The notes: generated by a model from the sequence alone, not told the origin. Positions 7,449 to 15,877 are shown, counted from the first letter of the stretch. The stretch is 35,894 nt of DNA from Aureimonas phyllosphaerae (GCF_900113065.1 NZ_FOOA01000026.1:1-35894); one strand, 5' to 3'. Program-made: numbers and translations.

Positions 7449-8438
7449 TCAGCTGTCCAGCCGGATGCCCGGTTCCAGCTGCCGCTCAACAGGCGCAGGA
7501 GGTACAAGCCCGTCCGGGGTCTCATCCGACAGGAGCGGCGGGGCTTCGATGTCCTGCGTCACCATCGCGCCTGCCAGCAGCGGGAGCAGACCAATGTGCG
7601 ACCCGCTATTCAGCGCCGCGCAACGCTGCTCGAGGGTCGGGTGCGTGGACAGCATGGACGTGCCGGCCCGCCCGCGAAACATCACGCGCAGGTTGCGCTT
7701 TTCGTAATCGGTGAAGGTGTCCACGTTGTGGATCTTCTCGAGCGCGGAAATCATCGCCGCCGGGCTCGTCACCGCCGCCCCGATGGCGTCCGCCCAATAC
7801 TCGCGAGACCGCGAGAGCCGCAGCACATAAAGCTCGGACGCCCAGGACAGCAGCCAGCGGGCGCCATGCTGCAAGTGGTACGAAAAGCCCAGATACCAGG
7901 TCAAAGCGTTCTGGAACGAGCGGGCATAGACCATCCGCCGCATGTCGTTGTTGGCGATGTGGCCGAGTTCATGGCCGATGATCGCACGCAGTTCGTCGCG
8001 TGAGAGGCTGTCGATCAGCGGCTGGCCGATCACCACCAGCGACTTGTCCGGCCGCGACCCCATCGCATAGGCGTTGCAGGCATCCATCACGCCGACCAAC
8101 GGCCGCGCCGGCATCCCCAGCCGGTCAGCAACCGCGTAAACTTCCTGCGTCAGCGGATCGTCGGACGGTCGCAGCGTTAGCCAGCTGGCCGATTGGGCCG
8201 AGCCGAAGGACCGGCTGAGACCGACACGACCCCAGACGCTGCCCCAGAGCGGCACCAGCAGCCAGCCGCCGACGAGCCCAAAGCCCAAGACACCAAAACC
8301 AACGCCAGCCATGGGCAGCGACACCATGCCGGCCCAGATCAAGGCGACCCAGCTCCCAATCACCAGGCCCAGCCAGGTCCCGAAGGTGCCCTTCTGCAAT
8401 CCGTCGTATTGGACGACGGGAGGATTCTGATCTGCCAT
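7449..8438 (-). CDS. M48 family (HtpX-like) membrane metallopeptidase
   Basis: The 329-residue protein has two hydrophobic segments near the N-terminus (about 18-40 and 42-66), then the zinc protease motif HELGH at 156-160. The third ligand Glu lies in SREYWAD (E213). This is the M48B/HtpX pattern, with the active site facing the cytoplasm in known members. It lies 34 bases downstream of the TraG-like gene on the same strand, so the two are probably co-transcribed. A link with plasmid transfer is suggested by context but not shown by the sequence; membrane protein quality control is the family role. Confidence 0.9.
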   Translation of the reverse strand: MADQNPPVVQYDGLQKGTFGTWLGLVIGSWVALIWAGMVSLPMAGVGFGVLGFGLVGGWLLVPLWGSVWGRVGLSRSFGSAQSASWLTLRPSDDPLTQEVYAVADRLGMPARPLVGVMDACNAYAMGSRPDKSLVVIGQPLIDSLSRDELRAIIGHELGHIANNDMRRMVYARSFQNALTWYLGFSYHLQHGARWLLSWASELYVLRLSRSREYWADAIGAAVTSPAAMISALEKIHNVDTFTDYEKRNLRVMFRGRAGTSMLSTHPTLEQRCAALNSGSHIGLLPLLAGAMVTQDIEAPPLLSDETPDGLVPPAPVERQLEPGIRLDS

Positions 8439-8472
8439 GCCTGCCCCCTCTGTGTTTTGCGTGCCGTCGCCC

Positions 8473-10254
8473 TCAGACGTCCGATTGCCGCAGCGCCCCG
8501 GTCCGCGCCGTAAAAAACCCGCCCCAGCTCGGGTGCTGGTAGCCGTACATCTCGACGTCGGCCCACACGTTGTGCTCGCTGATGCGGACGTAGCCGCCCC
8601 GGTGATCCTCGCCCTTCCAGGGCGCCAGGTCGCGGGCGACTTCCTCCGGCGTGCGCAGCGGCCGTCCGGTGAACTGGATGGACTCGGTGGTCGAAGATCC
8701 GTAGTTGCCCTGGCCCTGATCCCAGCCGATCGGCGCGCCCAGGCTGCCGCTTTCGCTGGTCGAGCGGTAAGCCACCGTCCGGTTGCTCAGCTCGCGGGAC
8801 AGCTCCTGCTGTGACAAGGATTCGTTGATCCCGAAAAACTGCCGGACCGCGGTGTCGAAGAACGTGCGCCAGGCGGTGCCGGGGTAGTTTTCCTGAATGC
8901 CGCTGAAATTCTGGATGAAGAACCAGAACCGCACACCCGCGCCGCCGTGCGAGTTGATGGCGGCCCGGTACGTCGGAAAGCCGCCGATCGCCAGAAACTC
9001 ATCGAGCAGGAACAGCACGTGCCGCTCAGGGATGCGCCGGTTGGCGACCATGGCATCCAGGGCGTTCTGCAGGATCACCTGAAGCACTGGGGCGTACGGG
9101 CCCATCTGGTGGAACGGCACGTCGATGTAGACGGTGGCCACCTCGTCCTTCAGCGTCGTGAAATCGACGTCGCTGCCCGCCAGCATGGTCTGCACGCTGG
9201 GTGCGCGCCAAATCGCCAGTTCAGTCGCCAGGGTTTCCCGCAGGACGGCAAAGCCACTCAGTGGGTCGCGCGCATTGCGGCCCGACTTGCTCAGCACCGC
9301 TTCAGCCGCGGCCCGGACCGTGGGGTCGGCCCATTGGGACATCGGTACCAGCGTGTCGTCGTGAAACTCCTGCGGCGTGCCGCCCAATAACTCGAGCACG
9401 GCGACCATGGAGCGCAGCTGCGGATGGTCGAAGCGCTGCACGACATACAGGATCAGGCCGGTCAGAAACGCCACGGCATCGTCGTTGAAGAACTCCGGCG
9501 ACTTCGGGTCCTTCGGCATGATCGCCTGCGCGAACGTGCGCGCCTCGATCTCGGACGTGATCCGGGTGAGGGGGTTAAACCCGTGCCGCAGCCAGTCGGC
9601 GGTGTCGGGGTTGGACCCATCGTCGAGGGGCGCCAGCCGGTAGACCTTGCCAAAGGTGCGGCGGTGCTTCGACGTCAGGGCATAAAGCTCGCCCTTCGGG
9701 TCGAGCACGATGCAGCTGCCCTGATAGCGCAGCAGGTTGGGAATGATCGCCGAATGGCCCTTGCCGGTACGGGTCGAAGCAACCGTCAGCAGGTGGCCGC
9801 CGCGGCCGTCCCAATGCAGCTGCCCGAGATCGCGGCCCTGGTCCCGGACCGTCCCCAGGATCAGCGAGGTGGGATGGTCTAGACCCTCCCGGCCACGGAT
9901 CATCGGCGCGAGATCGGCCACCGGCGTAAAGCTGGCGGAACCATGCAGCGGGGGCGGGGAAGCCAGCAGGCGCTCACGCTCGGCCCGCTCGCGGGCCAGC
10001 CGGTCGGCACGCTCGAAGATCGGCCCGGGGTCACGGCGGTTGAGCACCGCCTTGTGGACCTGCTCGGCCACTTCCGCGCCGTAGACGGGGAGGGCGTCCT
10101 TGTAGGCCTGATTGGCCTTCCAACGCAGCAGAAGGCCGCCCGCCACCTTGACGCCGTCGATCAGCGTCCGGTCGAGATCCTTCGGCACCATCGGACCGCT
10201 GTTTTTGAAAATGTCACCCAGATCGGGTGCCCACTTCTTCGGATTGTATCCCAC
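8473..10254 (-). CDS. VirD4/TraG-type coupling ATPase without membrane segments
   Basis: The 593-residue protein carries the type IV coupling protein motifs: Walker A ASTRTGKG (159-166), the TraG-like SCIVLDPKGELYALT (180-194), and Walker B VLFLLDEF (413-420). A typical FFIQNFSGIQENYP segment follows. Coupling proteins bring the relaxase-DNA complex to a type IV secretion channel. Usual VirD4 proteins have two N-terminal transmembrane helices; none is seen here, and the N-terminus is hydrophilic and charged. It is divergent from the relaxase gene, with the candidate oriT between them. No secretion channel genes are on the plasmid, so it must use one supplied in trans. Confidence 0.9.
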   Translation of the reverse strand: MGYNPKKWAPDLGDIFKNSGPMVPKDLDRTLIDGVKVAGGLLLRWKANQAYKDALPVYGAEVAEQVHKAVLNRRDPGPIFERADRLARERAERERLLASPPPLHGSASFTPVADLAPMIRGREGLDHPTSLILGTVRDQGRDLGQLHWDGRGGHLLTVASTRTGKGHSAIIPNLLRYQGSCIVLDPKGELYALTSKHRRTFGKVYRLAPLDDGSNPDTADWLRHGFNPLTRITSEIEARTFAQAIMPKDPKSPEFFNDDAVAFLTGLILYVVQRFDHPQLRSMVAVLELLGGTPQEFHDDTLVPMSQWADPTVRAAAEAVLSKSGRNARDPLSGFAVLRETLATELAIWRAPSVQTMLAGSDVDFTTLKDEVATVYIDVPFHQMGPYAPVLQVILQNALDAMVANRRIPERHVLFLLDEFLAIGGFPTYRAAINSHGGAGVRFWFFIQNFSGIQENYPGTAWRTFFDTAVRQFFGINESLSQQELSRELSNRTVAYRSTSESGSLGAPIGWDQGQGNYGSSTTESIQFTGRPLRTPEEVARDLAPWKGEDHRGGYVRISEHNVWADVEMYGYQHPSWGGFFTARTGALRQSDV

Positions 10255-10339
10255 TGTCCGCCCCCACGGCTCCGTCGCGTCAAGGTTGCTGATCGGGGGA
10301 TCTTCCGCAAGGGGAGGTGGCGGTCTGAAAAGACTGATC

Positions 10340-10441
10340 TAACAGCGCACTTACGCATTGGCCGGAAATTCTTCCGACGCGTACGCGTTCGCCAATGCGC
10401 GCTCGCTTTCGCCACAGATCTGTGGCCAGATCTGGCGAAAG
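10340..10441 (-). other. oriT: Candidate origin of transfer (oriT) with MOBQ-like nick core
   Basis: On the minus strand the sequence TAAGTGCGC lies at 10345-10353, matching the known nick-site core of RSF1010/R1162-type (MOBQ) oriTs. Next to it, at 10362-10376, is a short inverted repeat (CCGGAA/TTCCG), as in those oriTs. A second inverted repeat, CTTTCGCCA/TGGCGAAAG, lies further on, within about 10406-10441, with nested CAGATCTG palindromes. The whole lies between the divergent coupling ATPase and relaxase genes. The match is by eye and the nick position is not proven. Confidence 0.65.
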
Positions 10442-10491
10442 CGGCGGTGCGCCAGGGAGACCCTGGACCCCATTCGTGCCGAGGAGAGGCC

Positions 10492-11991
10492 GTGGCCATC
10501 TTCCATCTGCATGTGAAGAACATCAGCCGGGGTGGCCGGGGCAGGGACGGTGCGCGCCCGCGCTCGGCGCTGGCGGCGGCGGCGTACCGGGCCGGGGAAA
10601 GCCTCTGGAACGAAGCCGAGGAAAAAGAGACCAAATTCGGCGGCCGACGGGACGTCGTGCATGCCGAGATCCGGGTGCCCGAGGGGGCGCCGGCCTGGAT
10701 GCGTACGCGTGCCAGCCTCTGGAATGGCGCCGAGGCCGCCGAGAAGCGCAAAGACGCGCGCCTGGCCAAGGAGATCGAGTTTGCGCTGCCGCGCGAGCTG
10801 ACGCGTGACACCTGGCTGCGGATCACCCGCGAAATCGCCGATGCGTACGTGTCGAAGGGTCTGGTGGTGGACCTGGCCATTCACGAGGACGGGCGCGGCC
10901 ATAATCCGCATGCCCACCTAATGCTGACGACCCGTGAAATCACCCCGGATGGGTTCGGTCCCAAGCTCCGCTGGATGGACACGGACACGTTCGTCAACCA
11001 GGCGCGGGCGCAGTGGGAACGCATCGCCAATGCGTCCCTGGCGAGCGCTGGCCTGTCGCCCATCGACGCCCGCAGCCATGCCGTCCGGGATTTGCAGGAG
11101 CAGCCTGGTCAGCACCGGGGTCCCAATGCCGAGGAACGTCGCGACAACCGGGAGACCGCCGCCATGATGCGTACGCAAAGCATGCTGACGGACATGATCA
11201 CGCGGCTGGATGACCGCCTGCACGCCTATGAGATCGACGCCGCCCTGGGCCGGCAGACCGACAAGCTGCGGGCTGAATTCGGCGAGCTGAAGCTCGAAAT
11301 GCAGGCCCTCATGGACCAGCTGGTCGATACGCTGGTCGACGCGGGGATTTTGAAGCGGGACGCAGCGGCGGCCTATCTGGCCATGCAGCGGCGGGTCATG
11401 GATCATGAGGACTACACCCGCGCGCGCCAAAACGCGCTGGGGATCGAATTCTACAGTGGTGAGCCGCGCTATACGCCCACGCGCGCCGATCAGCGCACGC
11501 TTGAGGCGTACGAGCGCAGTGTGCAGCAGGAGGAATGGGACGCGCTGGACCGGTCGTATGCCGCCGAAGCGGGATATGGATCGCCCAGTACCGCGCCCAA
11601 TGGGATCCCCGCAGGCGACCCGGTGCCGGACCCCGATGGCAATCCGATCTCCCCGTCGGAGCGGGACGAGGCCGAGGACAGGATGCTTGCGGATCAGCAG
11701 CGTCCGGTCCGCGACTTGCCAGCGGACAAGTTGCCGGACGGCGTGGAGCGCGAGGCCGCCCGGGCCGAGCTAGACCGTATCAATGCGGTCCCGGTGCCAG
11801 CCGCTCATGCGTACGGATACCGGTTGCCCAGTCCCGGTGAGCGTCTGTCGCTGGATCAGATCCGGGCCGCCGTAAAGGCGCCCCGGACCCATCCCGAGGA
11901 GGACCGGATCGTGGCGAGAACGGCATGGGACGATCCCGAACGCGCGCCACCGAACCCGGATGACGAGCGGGAGGACCGGCCGCGCGCCTGA
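10492..11991 (+). CDS. mobA: MobA/MobL-family (MOBQ) relaxase
   Basis: The 499-residue protein starts with FHLHVKNISRGGRGRDGARP and RSALAAAAYRAGE, where Tyr32 is the likely nucleophile. The metal-binding triad is H137-N-P-H140-A-H142 followed by LMLTTR. This is the MobA/MobL pattern: it nicks one strand at oriT and stays bound to the 5' end for transfer. The GTG start at 10492 is chosen because GAGGAGAGG precedes it by a few bases and the family N-terminus begins there; the frame is open upstream to 9943 but has no family resemblance. The C-terminal third is acidic, low in complexity and rich in Arg/Asp/Pro. Two small genes follow on the same strand. Confidence 0.93.
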   Translation: MAIFHLHVKNISRGGRGRDGARPRSALAAAAYRAGESLWNEAEEKETKFGGRRDVVHAEIRVPEGAPAWMRTRASLWNGAEAAEKRKDARLAKEIEFALPRELTRDTWLRITREIADAYVSKGLVVDLAIHEDGRGHNPHAHLMLTTREITPDGFGPKLRWMDTDTFVNQARAQWERIANASLASAGLSPIDARSHAVRDLQEQPGQHRGPNAEERRDNRETAAMMRTQSMLTDMITRLDDRLHAYEIDAALGRQTDKLRAEFGELKLEMQALMDQLVDTLVDAGILKRDAAAAYLAMQRRVMDHEDYTRARQNALGIEFYSGEPRYTPTRADQRTLEAYERSVQQEEWDALDRSYAAEAGYGSPSTAPNGIPAGDPVPDPDGNPISPSERDEAEDRMLADQQRPVRDLPADKLPDGVEREAARAELDRINAVPVPAAHAYGYRLPSPGERLSLDQIRAAVKAPRTHPEEDRIVARTAWDDPERAPPNPDDEREDRPRA

Positions 11992-12051
11992 GCGGTCCGG
12001 CGACCGCAGGAAACAGTTGCCGGTATTCAGATACCGTTTTAGATTTTCGGG

Positions 12052-12369
12052 GTGAACGACCTCGACCTCGACCTGCATTTCCACGCCAAAACCTGCTTCA
12101 CTGACGAGGAGGTGGCGGCCATGCAGAAAGAGCTGCTGGACGTGGAGACCGAGCTGGTCGGCCTGCGTGCCAATGTTGCGCGGTGGCAGGGTTGGTGCGA
12201 CCGTTGCCGCAACGAGCCGGAGCTGGATCGAACCGCCTGTGCGGAAGCCGCAGAATGGTTGAAGCTGGCGGAAGGCGATGTGGCAGCCAGCGAGAGGCTG
12301 CGGGATCTGCTCATCGACACCTTGCGCTGGCAGGCGGAAATCAACCGCCGGCGGGCGCCCGTCAACTAG
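12052..12369 (+). CDS. Small coiled-coil-like protein in the mob operon (105 aa)
   Basis: The protein is almost all helix-forming, with heptad-like leucine spacing (MQKELLDVETELVGLRANVARW) and three cysteines. No family is recognised. It starts at GTG 12052, 60 bases after the relaxase stop, and is followed 14 bases later by another small gene. An accessory mobilisation protein is a reasonable guess from position. There is a GGGG just before the start but no strong Shine-Dalgarno. Confidence 0.6.
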   Translation: MNDLDLDLHFHAKTCFTDEEVAAMQKELLDVETELVGLRANVARWQGWCDRCRNEPELDRTACAEAAEWLKLAEGDVAASERLRDLLIDTLRWQAEINRRRAPVN

Positions 12370-12383
12370 CCAAGGAGGTTCGC

Positions 12384-12866
12384 ATGCGCGAGCCCATGAC
12401 ACCGGATGATGCCCTGTTGGAGGCGTTGCGCGAAGGCCTAGACCGCATCGACAACCGGATGGTGAGCTACGAGAACGCCTTGATCCGGGGCCAGATGGCG
12501 CCGGACGCGTTCGTGTGGGTGTACCGGGATTGCATTGAGGACCGCGACCACGTCATCCGCAAAATCGCCCTGCACGAAGCGCGTGAGCCAGGTCGTGAAC
12601 GGGCGCACGATGCACCGACACGTACGCAAGCAGAAGAGCGCACAGTTGACCGCCTCGTACGCGCATCCGACGCTGCCGGTCAGGACCGGGATCGGACGGC
12701 GCCATCGACGCAGGACACCCTGTCACCGGCTGATATCCGGGCGGCCGTCCGGCAAAGCCAGCAAAGTGAGCGTCCGTCGACCGCCGATCAGGACCTGCGT
12801 GCGCCCAATGAGCGCGACCGCACGCCGGATGACGACCGGGCATGGTCGGAGCGATCCAGGCGCTAG
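12384..12866 (+). CDS. Hypothetical protein of the mob operon (160 aa)
   Basis: The first 70 residues (MREPMTPDDALLEALREGLDRIDNRM...) look like a compact helical domain. The rest is charged, Arg/Asp/Gln-rich and probably disordered, similar in style to the relaxase tail. A strong AAGGAGG at 12372-12378 fixes the ATG at 12384. The frame is open further upstream to 12183, but that part overlaps the previous gene. Function unknown; co-transcription with the relaxase is likely. Confidence 0.65.
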   Translation: MREPMTPDDALLEALREGLDRIDNRMVSYENALIRGQMAPDAFVWVYRDCIEDRDHVIRKIALHEAREPGRERAHDAPTRTQAEERTVDRLVRASDAAGQDRDRTAPSTQDTLSPADIRAAVRQSQQSERPSTADQDLRAPNERDRTPDDDRAWSERSRR

Positions 12867-12873
12867 ATGCGCG

Positions 12874-13215
12874 TCAGGACCGGTCCACGCTCAGGCGTCC
12901 GCCATCCCAGCGGATCAGCAGATCGTGCGCCGTGCCGCCGGTGCCTGGCGTGGTCGCCGGGATCACACGCGGCTGCCAGTCGTAATCCAGTTGCTCGTTG
13001 TCGAGCCAGGCCATCAGTCTGATCGCGGCCTGGGTGTGACGCAGGTTGACCGGACCAGGCGCCGCCAGCGTCCACTCGTGCAGGCCGCGACCCGCAGCCG
13101 TCGTCAGCGCCTGCTTGACCGCGAGCGCGGCAAACAGCGTCTCGGCCATGCCTTCCAGGGCTTCCTGTGTGGCGGCTGCCAGAATGGCCTTCATGGGCTG
13201 TTTGGGCGACTTCAT
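12874..13215 (-). CDS. Hypothetical protein overlapping the tyrosine recombinase gene (113 aa)
   Basis: This helical then beta-rich protein (MKSPKQPMKAILAAATQEALEGMAETLFAAL in its first half) has no family I recognise. Its ATG overlaps the stop of the recombinase gene by 4 bases, so the two are translationally coupled. It ends 7 bases from the end of the convergent mob operon. An accessory factor of the recombinase is possible; there is no direct evidence. Confidence 0.6.
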   Translation of the reverse strand: MKSPKQPMKAILAAATQEALEGMAETLFAALAVKQALTTAAGRGLHEWTLAAPGPVNLRHTQAAIRLMAWLDNEQLDYDWQPRVIPATTPGTGGTAHDLLIRWDGGRLSVDRS

Positions 13216-14102
13216 CGCTTGGCCTTTCCGGCCCAGCGCCCGCCCAGATAAGCGTCGGTGACGTCGAGGCGGCCATGACCAAGTTCGGCACTGACCGCCA
13301 TGCGGACCGCGTCGAGGCGGTCGCGCTCAGCCGCCGAAAGTCCGTCATGGCAGGGTCCCCCGGCCGCCGGCGCCAGCACGCCGCCCGACAGCGTGCGGTA
13401 GCGCCATTGGGCGTACCAATGCCTGAGACTGTGCTTGTTGGCGATGCCGGCCTTGAGGCTGGCGTGATCGAGCCGCTTGCGGAACTGGATGAAATCGAGG
13501 TGGTCGGGGATCAGGGAGCCCTCGCCGCAGACGCGGCGGACCTCCTCGAGCAGCGCCCGCTGGCTGGCGGTCACGACCGGTATGGTGCGAAACCGGCCGC
13601 CCTTGGTCCAGCTGGGACGAAGCGCCAGAAAGCCGCCCTTGTCCGCTTCGCTGACGATGAATTTGCAGCTTTCCTCGACCCGCAGACCGAACGCCCGCTG
13701 CAGGCGGATCGCCAGCTGCATGCGTGGATCCGGTACGGCCTTCCAGGCGTCGAGCGCGATCACGTTCGCCCGGTCGCCCTTGAAGGTGGTTTTGGTGGCA
13801 ACGCCGAGATCAGCGCTTTCGCGCGGGATCAGTCCCGGCTTGTTGACCTTCATGGCCCACCACCGGAGCCAGGCCAGCCGGTTTTTGATGGTGCCGGGTT
13901 CGAGACCAGCCGCCTGCCATTCGCGGACCAGGCGGTTGACGTGCTTAGGCTTGAGCGATTGGGCGTCCGGCAGCCGGAAGCCGTAGCGGCGCAGCTCCTC
14001 GGCTAGCAGGCCCAGCCCCCGTGCGCGTTGCGCCTGGGTCATACGCGACCCGTCAGCGTTGTGCTGACACATGGTTTTCAGGCTGAAGGCGAGGGCGTCC
14101 AC
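13212..14102 (-). CDS. Tyrosine recombinase / integrase
   Basis: The 296-residue protein has an N-terminal core-binding region (about 25-100) and a catalytic domain with R141 (AFGLRVEES), K167 (SWTKGG), H224-x2-R227 (HSLRHWYA), H276 (LGHGRLD) and Y285 (AYLGG). These are the full set of tyrosine recombinase residues. Such enzymes integrate elements or resolve dimers. The upstream region contains several inverted repeats that could be its recombination site. It is on the opposite strand from the mob genes and coupled to the downstream small gene. Whether it acts on the plasmid itself or is left over from an integrated element cannot be told. Confidence 0.9.
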   Translation of the reverse strand: MDALAFSLKTMCQHNADGSRMTQAQRARGLGLLAEELRRYGFRLPDAQSLKPKHVNRLVREWQAAGLEPGTIKNRLAWLRWWAMKVNKPGLIPRESADLGVATKTTFKGDRANVIALDAWKAVPDPRMQLAIRLQRAFGLRVEESCKFIVSEADKGGFLALRPSWTKGGRFRTIPVVTASQRALLEEVRRVCGEGSLIPDHLDFIQFRKRLDHASLKAGIANKHSLRHWYAQWRYRTLSGGVLAPAAGGPCHDGLSAAERDRLDAVRMAVSAELGHGRLDVTDAYLGGRWAGKAKR

Positions 14103-14635
14103 GCCGGGGTCTTTCGTTGGGTTGAAACTGGTAAGTGTTGATGGCCTGCCGGGGTCCCCTCAGGGAGCGTCGGCGCGTCCTTCTGGACGCAGGAGCCGGT
14201 CTACCGGGGGTCATGAGCCCCTTTTGATCGCCTGCCTCGCCTGCAATCGGACTCCGCGCGATCCTTGCGCGGCCGTCCTGTCATTACGGTCTCTGCGCGT
14301 GGTCGTGGGTGCGGTTCTCGTGGTCGCGTGCCTCTCGTGGGCTACCTCTGCCGTGCCCGTGGGGCCGTGCGGTTGGTCGGGATCCGGACTGTGCCGGTGC
14401 GGTTCTGATGCCTCATGGCTGTGTTCTCTCCTTGGGAAACGGGGGCGCCTGTCAGGGCTGATGTCCTCATCCGGGGTCGGTCCCGCGTGTTGGGAAACAC
14501 CCGGGCATCACTCACATGACACGTGAGCTTAGCCGCCGCTGACAGCGGCGCCGGTGGCTTCGTTGTTCACCGTTTGCTGAGGGTTCTGGCCGAGTATGGC
14601 GCCCAGCCGATGGGACGTTCCCGCGTACGGCCGCC

Positions 14636-14672
14636 GCCGTCACTTCCCGGGTAACCCCGGAGAAGTGACGGC
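14636..14672. other. Very strong 37-base hairpin
   Basis: GCCGTCACTTC (14636-14646) plus CCGGG pairs with CCCGG plus GAAGTGACGGC (14662-14672). The loop is TAAC, with a single bulged A at 14661. The stem is 16 base pairs. There is no T-run after it on either strand, so it is not a standard terminator. A single unpaired base in a long stem recalls folded recombination sites, but no integron-type core sequence is present. Confidence 0.6.
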
Positions 14673-14830
14673 TGGCTGGCGCCTTCGCCGGTCTTGGCCT
14701 GCCGGCCACAGGGAGGCGGCCGCCTCCCTCGGACCCTCCGCCCGATCATGTCCGACGCAACCGGAGCCCCCATAGCGAAGGGCGCGGCGGACGGGCCGCA
14801 ACGCTGGTCCGGACAGCGCCGGACGTACGT

Positions 14831-14910
14831 GGCATTGCGTTCGGGCCGAGCTGGACCCGGACCGGTCCTCCCTGCGCCTCGTGGCGGGCTTCGGTCCGGC
14901 CGGTCCTGCC
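14831..14910 (+). repeat. 80-base direct repeat, copy A
   Basis: This stretch recurs with few differences at 15649-15729 in the same orientation. The best shared part covers GACCGGTCCTCCCTGCGCCT and the following GCGGGCTTCGGTCCG. Each copy can form a stem from CCGGACCG-like and CGGTCCGG-like arms. The two copies bracket the ClpP-like gene. Confidence 0.75.
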
Positions 14911-14954
14911 GTAGACGTGATTCGCAACCGTTGATGGCTGCGGGGGTGTTGATA

Positions 14955-15500
14955 TCACCGCCTGATGATGTGATCGGCCAAACCAAGGGTGATGGCTTCG
15001 TCCGGACTTGGGAACCAGTCGGAGCCATCCTCTATTTTCGCCTTCCAGAAATCGACGGTCTGACCGGTGAGGCGTGCAACCTCCTCAGCCAGGCACGTCA
15101 GGCGGGCCTCCATTTCTCGGGTGTACGTGCGCAGCTCCTTGAGCGACATGTTCTCAACATTGGCCGCCCGTGTCGGGACGCCGGCGCCATGCAGGATCAG
15201 CATGGACCCCTCGACAATGCTGCGATGTCCCGGCGTGCCTGCCGCCAGGATATAAACCGCCGCGCTGGCGATGTAGCCGGTCCCGATCGTCCGCACGGTT
15301 TTCCGGCAGGTCCGCATGGCCTGACAAATCGAAAGCGTCGCCGCGTTGGCGCCACCGGTCGATGATACATGTACGGTGATGGTCTCGATATCGTCCCGGG
15401 CATCCATCTCACGCAGGGTTGCCAAGAATGGCACGGTGTTCGGGCCTGTTACATCCCATTCCACATGGATGATACCGGACTCAAGATTGACATACGACAT
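14955..15500 (-). CDS. ClpP/SppA-like serine protease
   Basis: The 181-residue protein has the ClpP-fold pattern: HVSSTGG (44-50), GTGYIASAAVYILAAG (73-88) with Ser79 as the likely nucleophile, and GSMLILHGAG with His104. The C-terminal DWFPSPDEAITLGLADHI region is typical. Several plasmids and phages carry such ClpP-like proteins. No partner Clp ATPase is encoded here. The ATG at 15500 is chosen because ClpP-like sequence begins there; ATG 15578 would add 26 poorly matching residues. The gene is bracketed by two copies of an 80-base repeat, suggesting it came as a unit. Confidence 0.8.
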   Translation of the reverse strand: MSYVNLESGIIHVEWDVTGPNTVPFLATLREMDARDDIETITVHVSSTGGANAATLSICQAMRTCRKTVRTIGTGYIASAAVYILAAGTPGHRSIVEGSMLILHGAGVPTRAANVENMSLKELRTYTREMEARLTCLAEEVARLTGQTVDFWKAKIEDGSDWFPSPDEAITLGLADHIIRR

Positions 15501-15648
15501 AGCCGCAATAGTAAACACGTAATGAAATATCGTAAACATACTTGCGATCAGCCGATCGTTGCATGACCTGACATACATGACATTGATCGTCAGATGTTCT
15601 GCCGCTGCGCATCATGTCTGCGGCCGCTTCGACGCGCCGAAGGTGCGG

Positions 15649-15729
15649 GGCATGCGCGTTCGGCCTTGGCTGGACCAGACCGGTCCTCCCTGCGCCTCGT
15701 AGCGGGCTTCGGTCCGACCGGTCCTGACC
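15649..15729 (+). repeat. 80-base direct repeat, copy B
   Basis: Second copy of the repeat seen at 14831-14910, same orientation, lying upstream of the ClpP-like gene. Differences are scattered single bases and small gaps. Confidence 0.75.
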
Positions 15730-15810
15730 AAAGCTGCAGGGTCTCCCAAACCGCCTGTGCTAGAAAAACTGCTGCTCAAAATCCCCCTCAAGCCAGTCTT
15801 GCGCCGCATA

Positions 15811-15877
15811 ACTTACCTTTTGGTATGTATAACACTAAAAGGTGGGTTCTTGCTGTGTCGACTAGCAACCGCTAATT
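15811..15877 (+). promoter_or_regulatory. HxlR-type operator and promoter in front of the SMP-30-like gene
   Basis: ACCTTTTGGT (15815-15824) and ACTAAAAGGT (15834-15843) form an inverted repeat with a 9-base spacer. A second conserved block, ACCGCTAATTT, follows near 15867-15877. The same arrangement with the same spacing lies next to hxlR at 17464-17532. This is very likely the binding site of that regulator. Confidence 0.75.

Larger units (their letters stand above)
14103..14954. other. Long gene-poor structured region
   Basis: About 850 bases without a convincing gene; open frames on both strands here have atypical compositions. It is dense in GC-rich hairpins: GCGTCC/GGACGC with a TTCT loop at 14175-14190, GCCGCTG/CAGCGGC with a one-base loop at 14535-14549, and a long stem at 14636-14672. 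CTCAC/GTGAG arms lie near 14511-14527. One copy of an 80-base repeat ends the region. It may contain recombination sites for the adjacent integrase or noncoding RNA. Confidence 0.5.

Noticed and set aside
7281-8003. Plus-strand open frame over the M48 peptidase
   Set aside because: Antisense shadow; the minus strand carries the HELGH protease with all motifs.
7449-12866. Type IV secretion (mating channel) genes
   Set aside because: No VirB4, VirB6, VirB8-11 or pilus-like protein is encoded anywhere in the window; only coupling and relaxase functions are present.
14636-14672. Integron attC site
   Set aside because: There is no paired core sequence of the GTTRRRY type, and the integrase is not recognisably of the integron class.
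14071-15028. Several 95-150 codon open frames in the GC-rich gap
   Set aside because: Compositions are rich in Arg, Pro, Gly and Ser with no motif, typical of random frames in GC-rich DNA.
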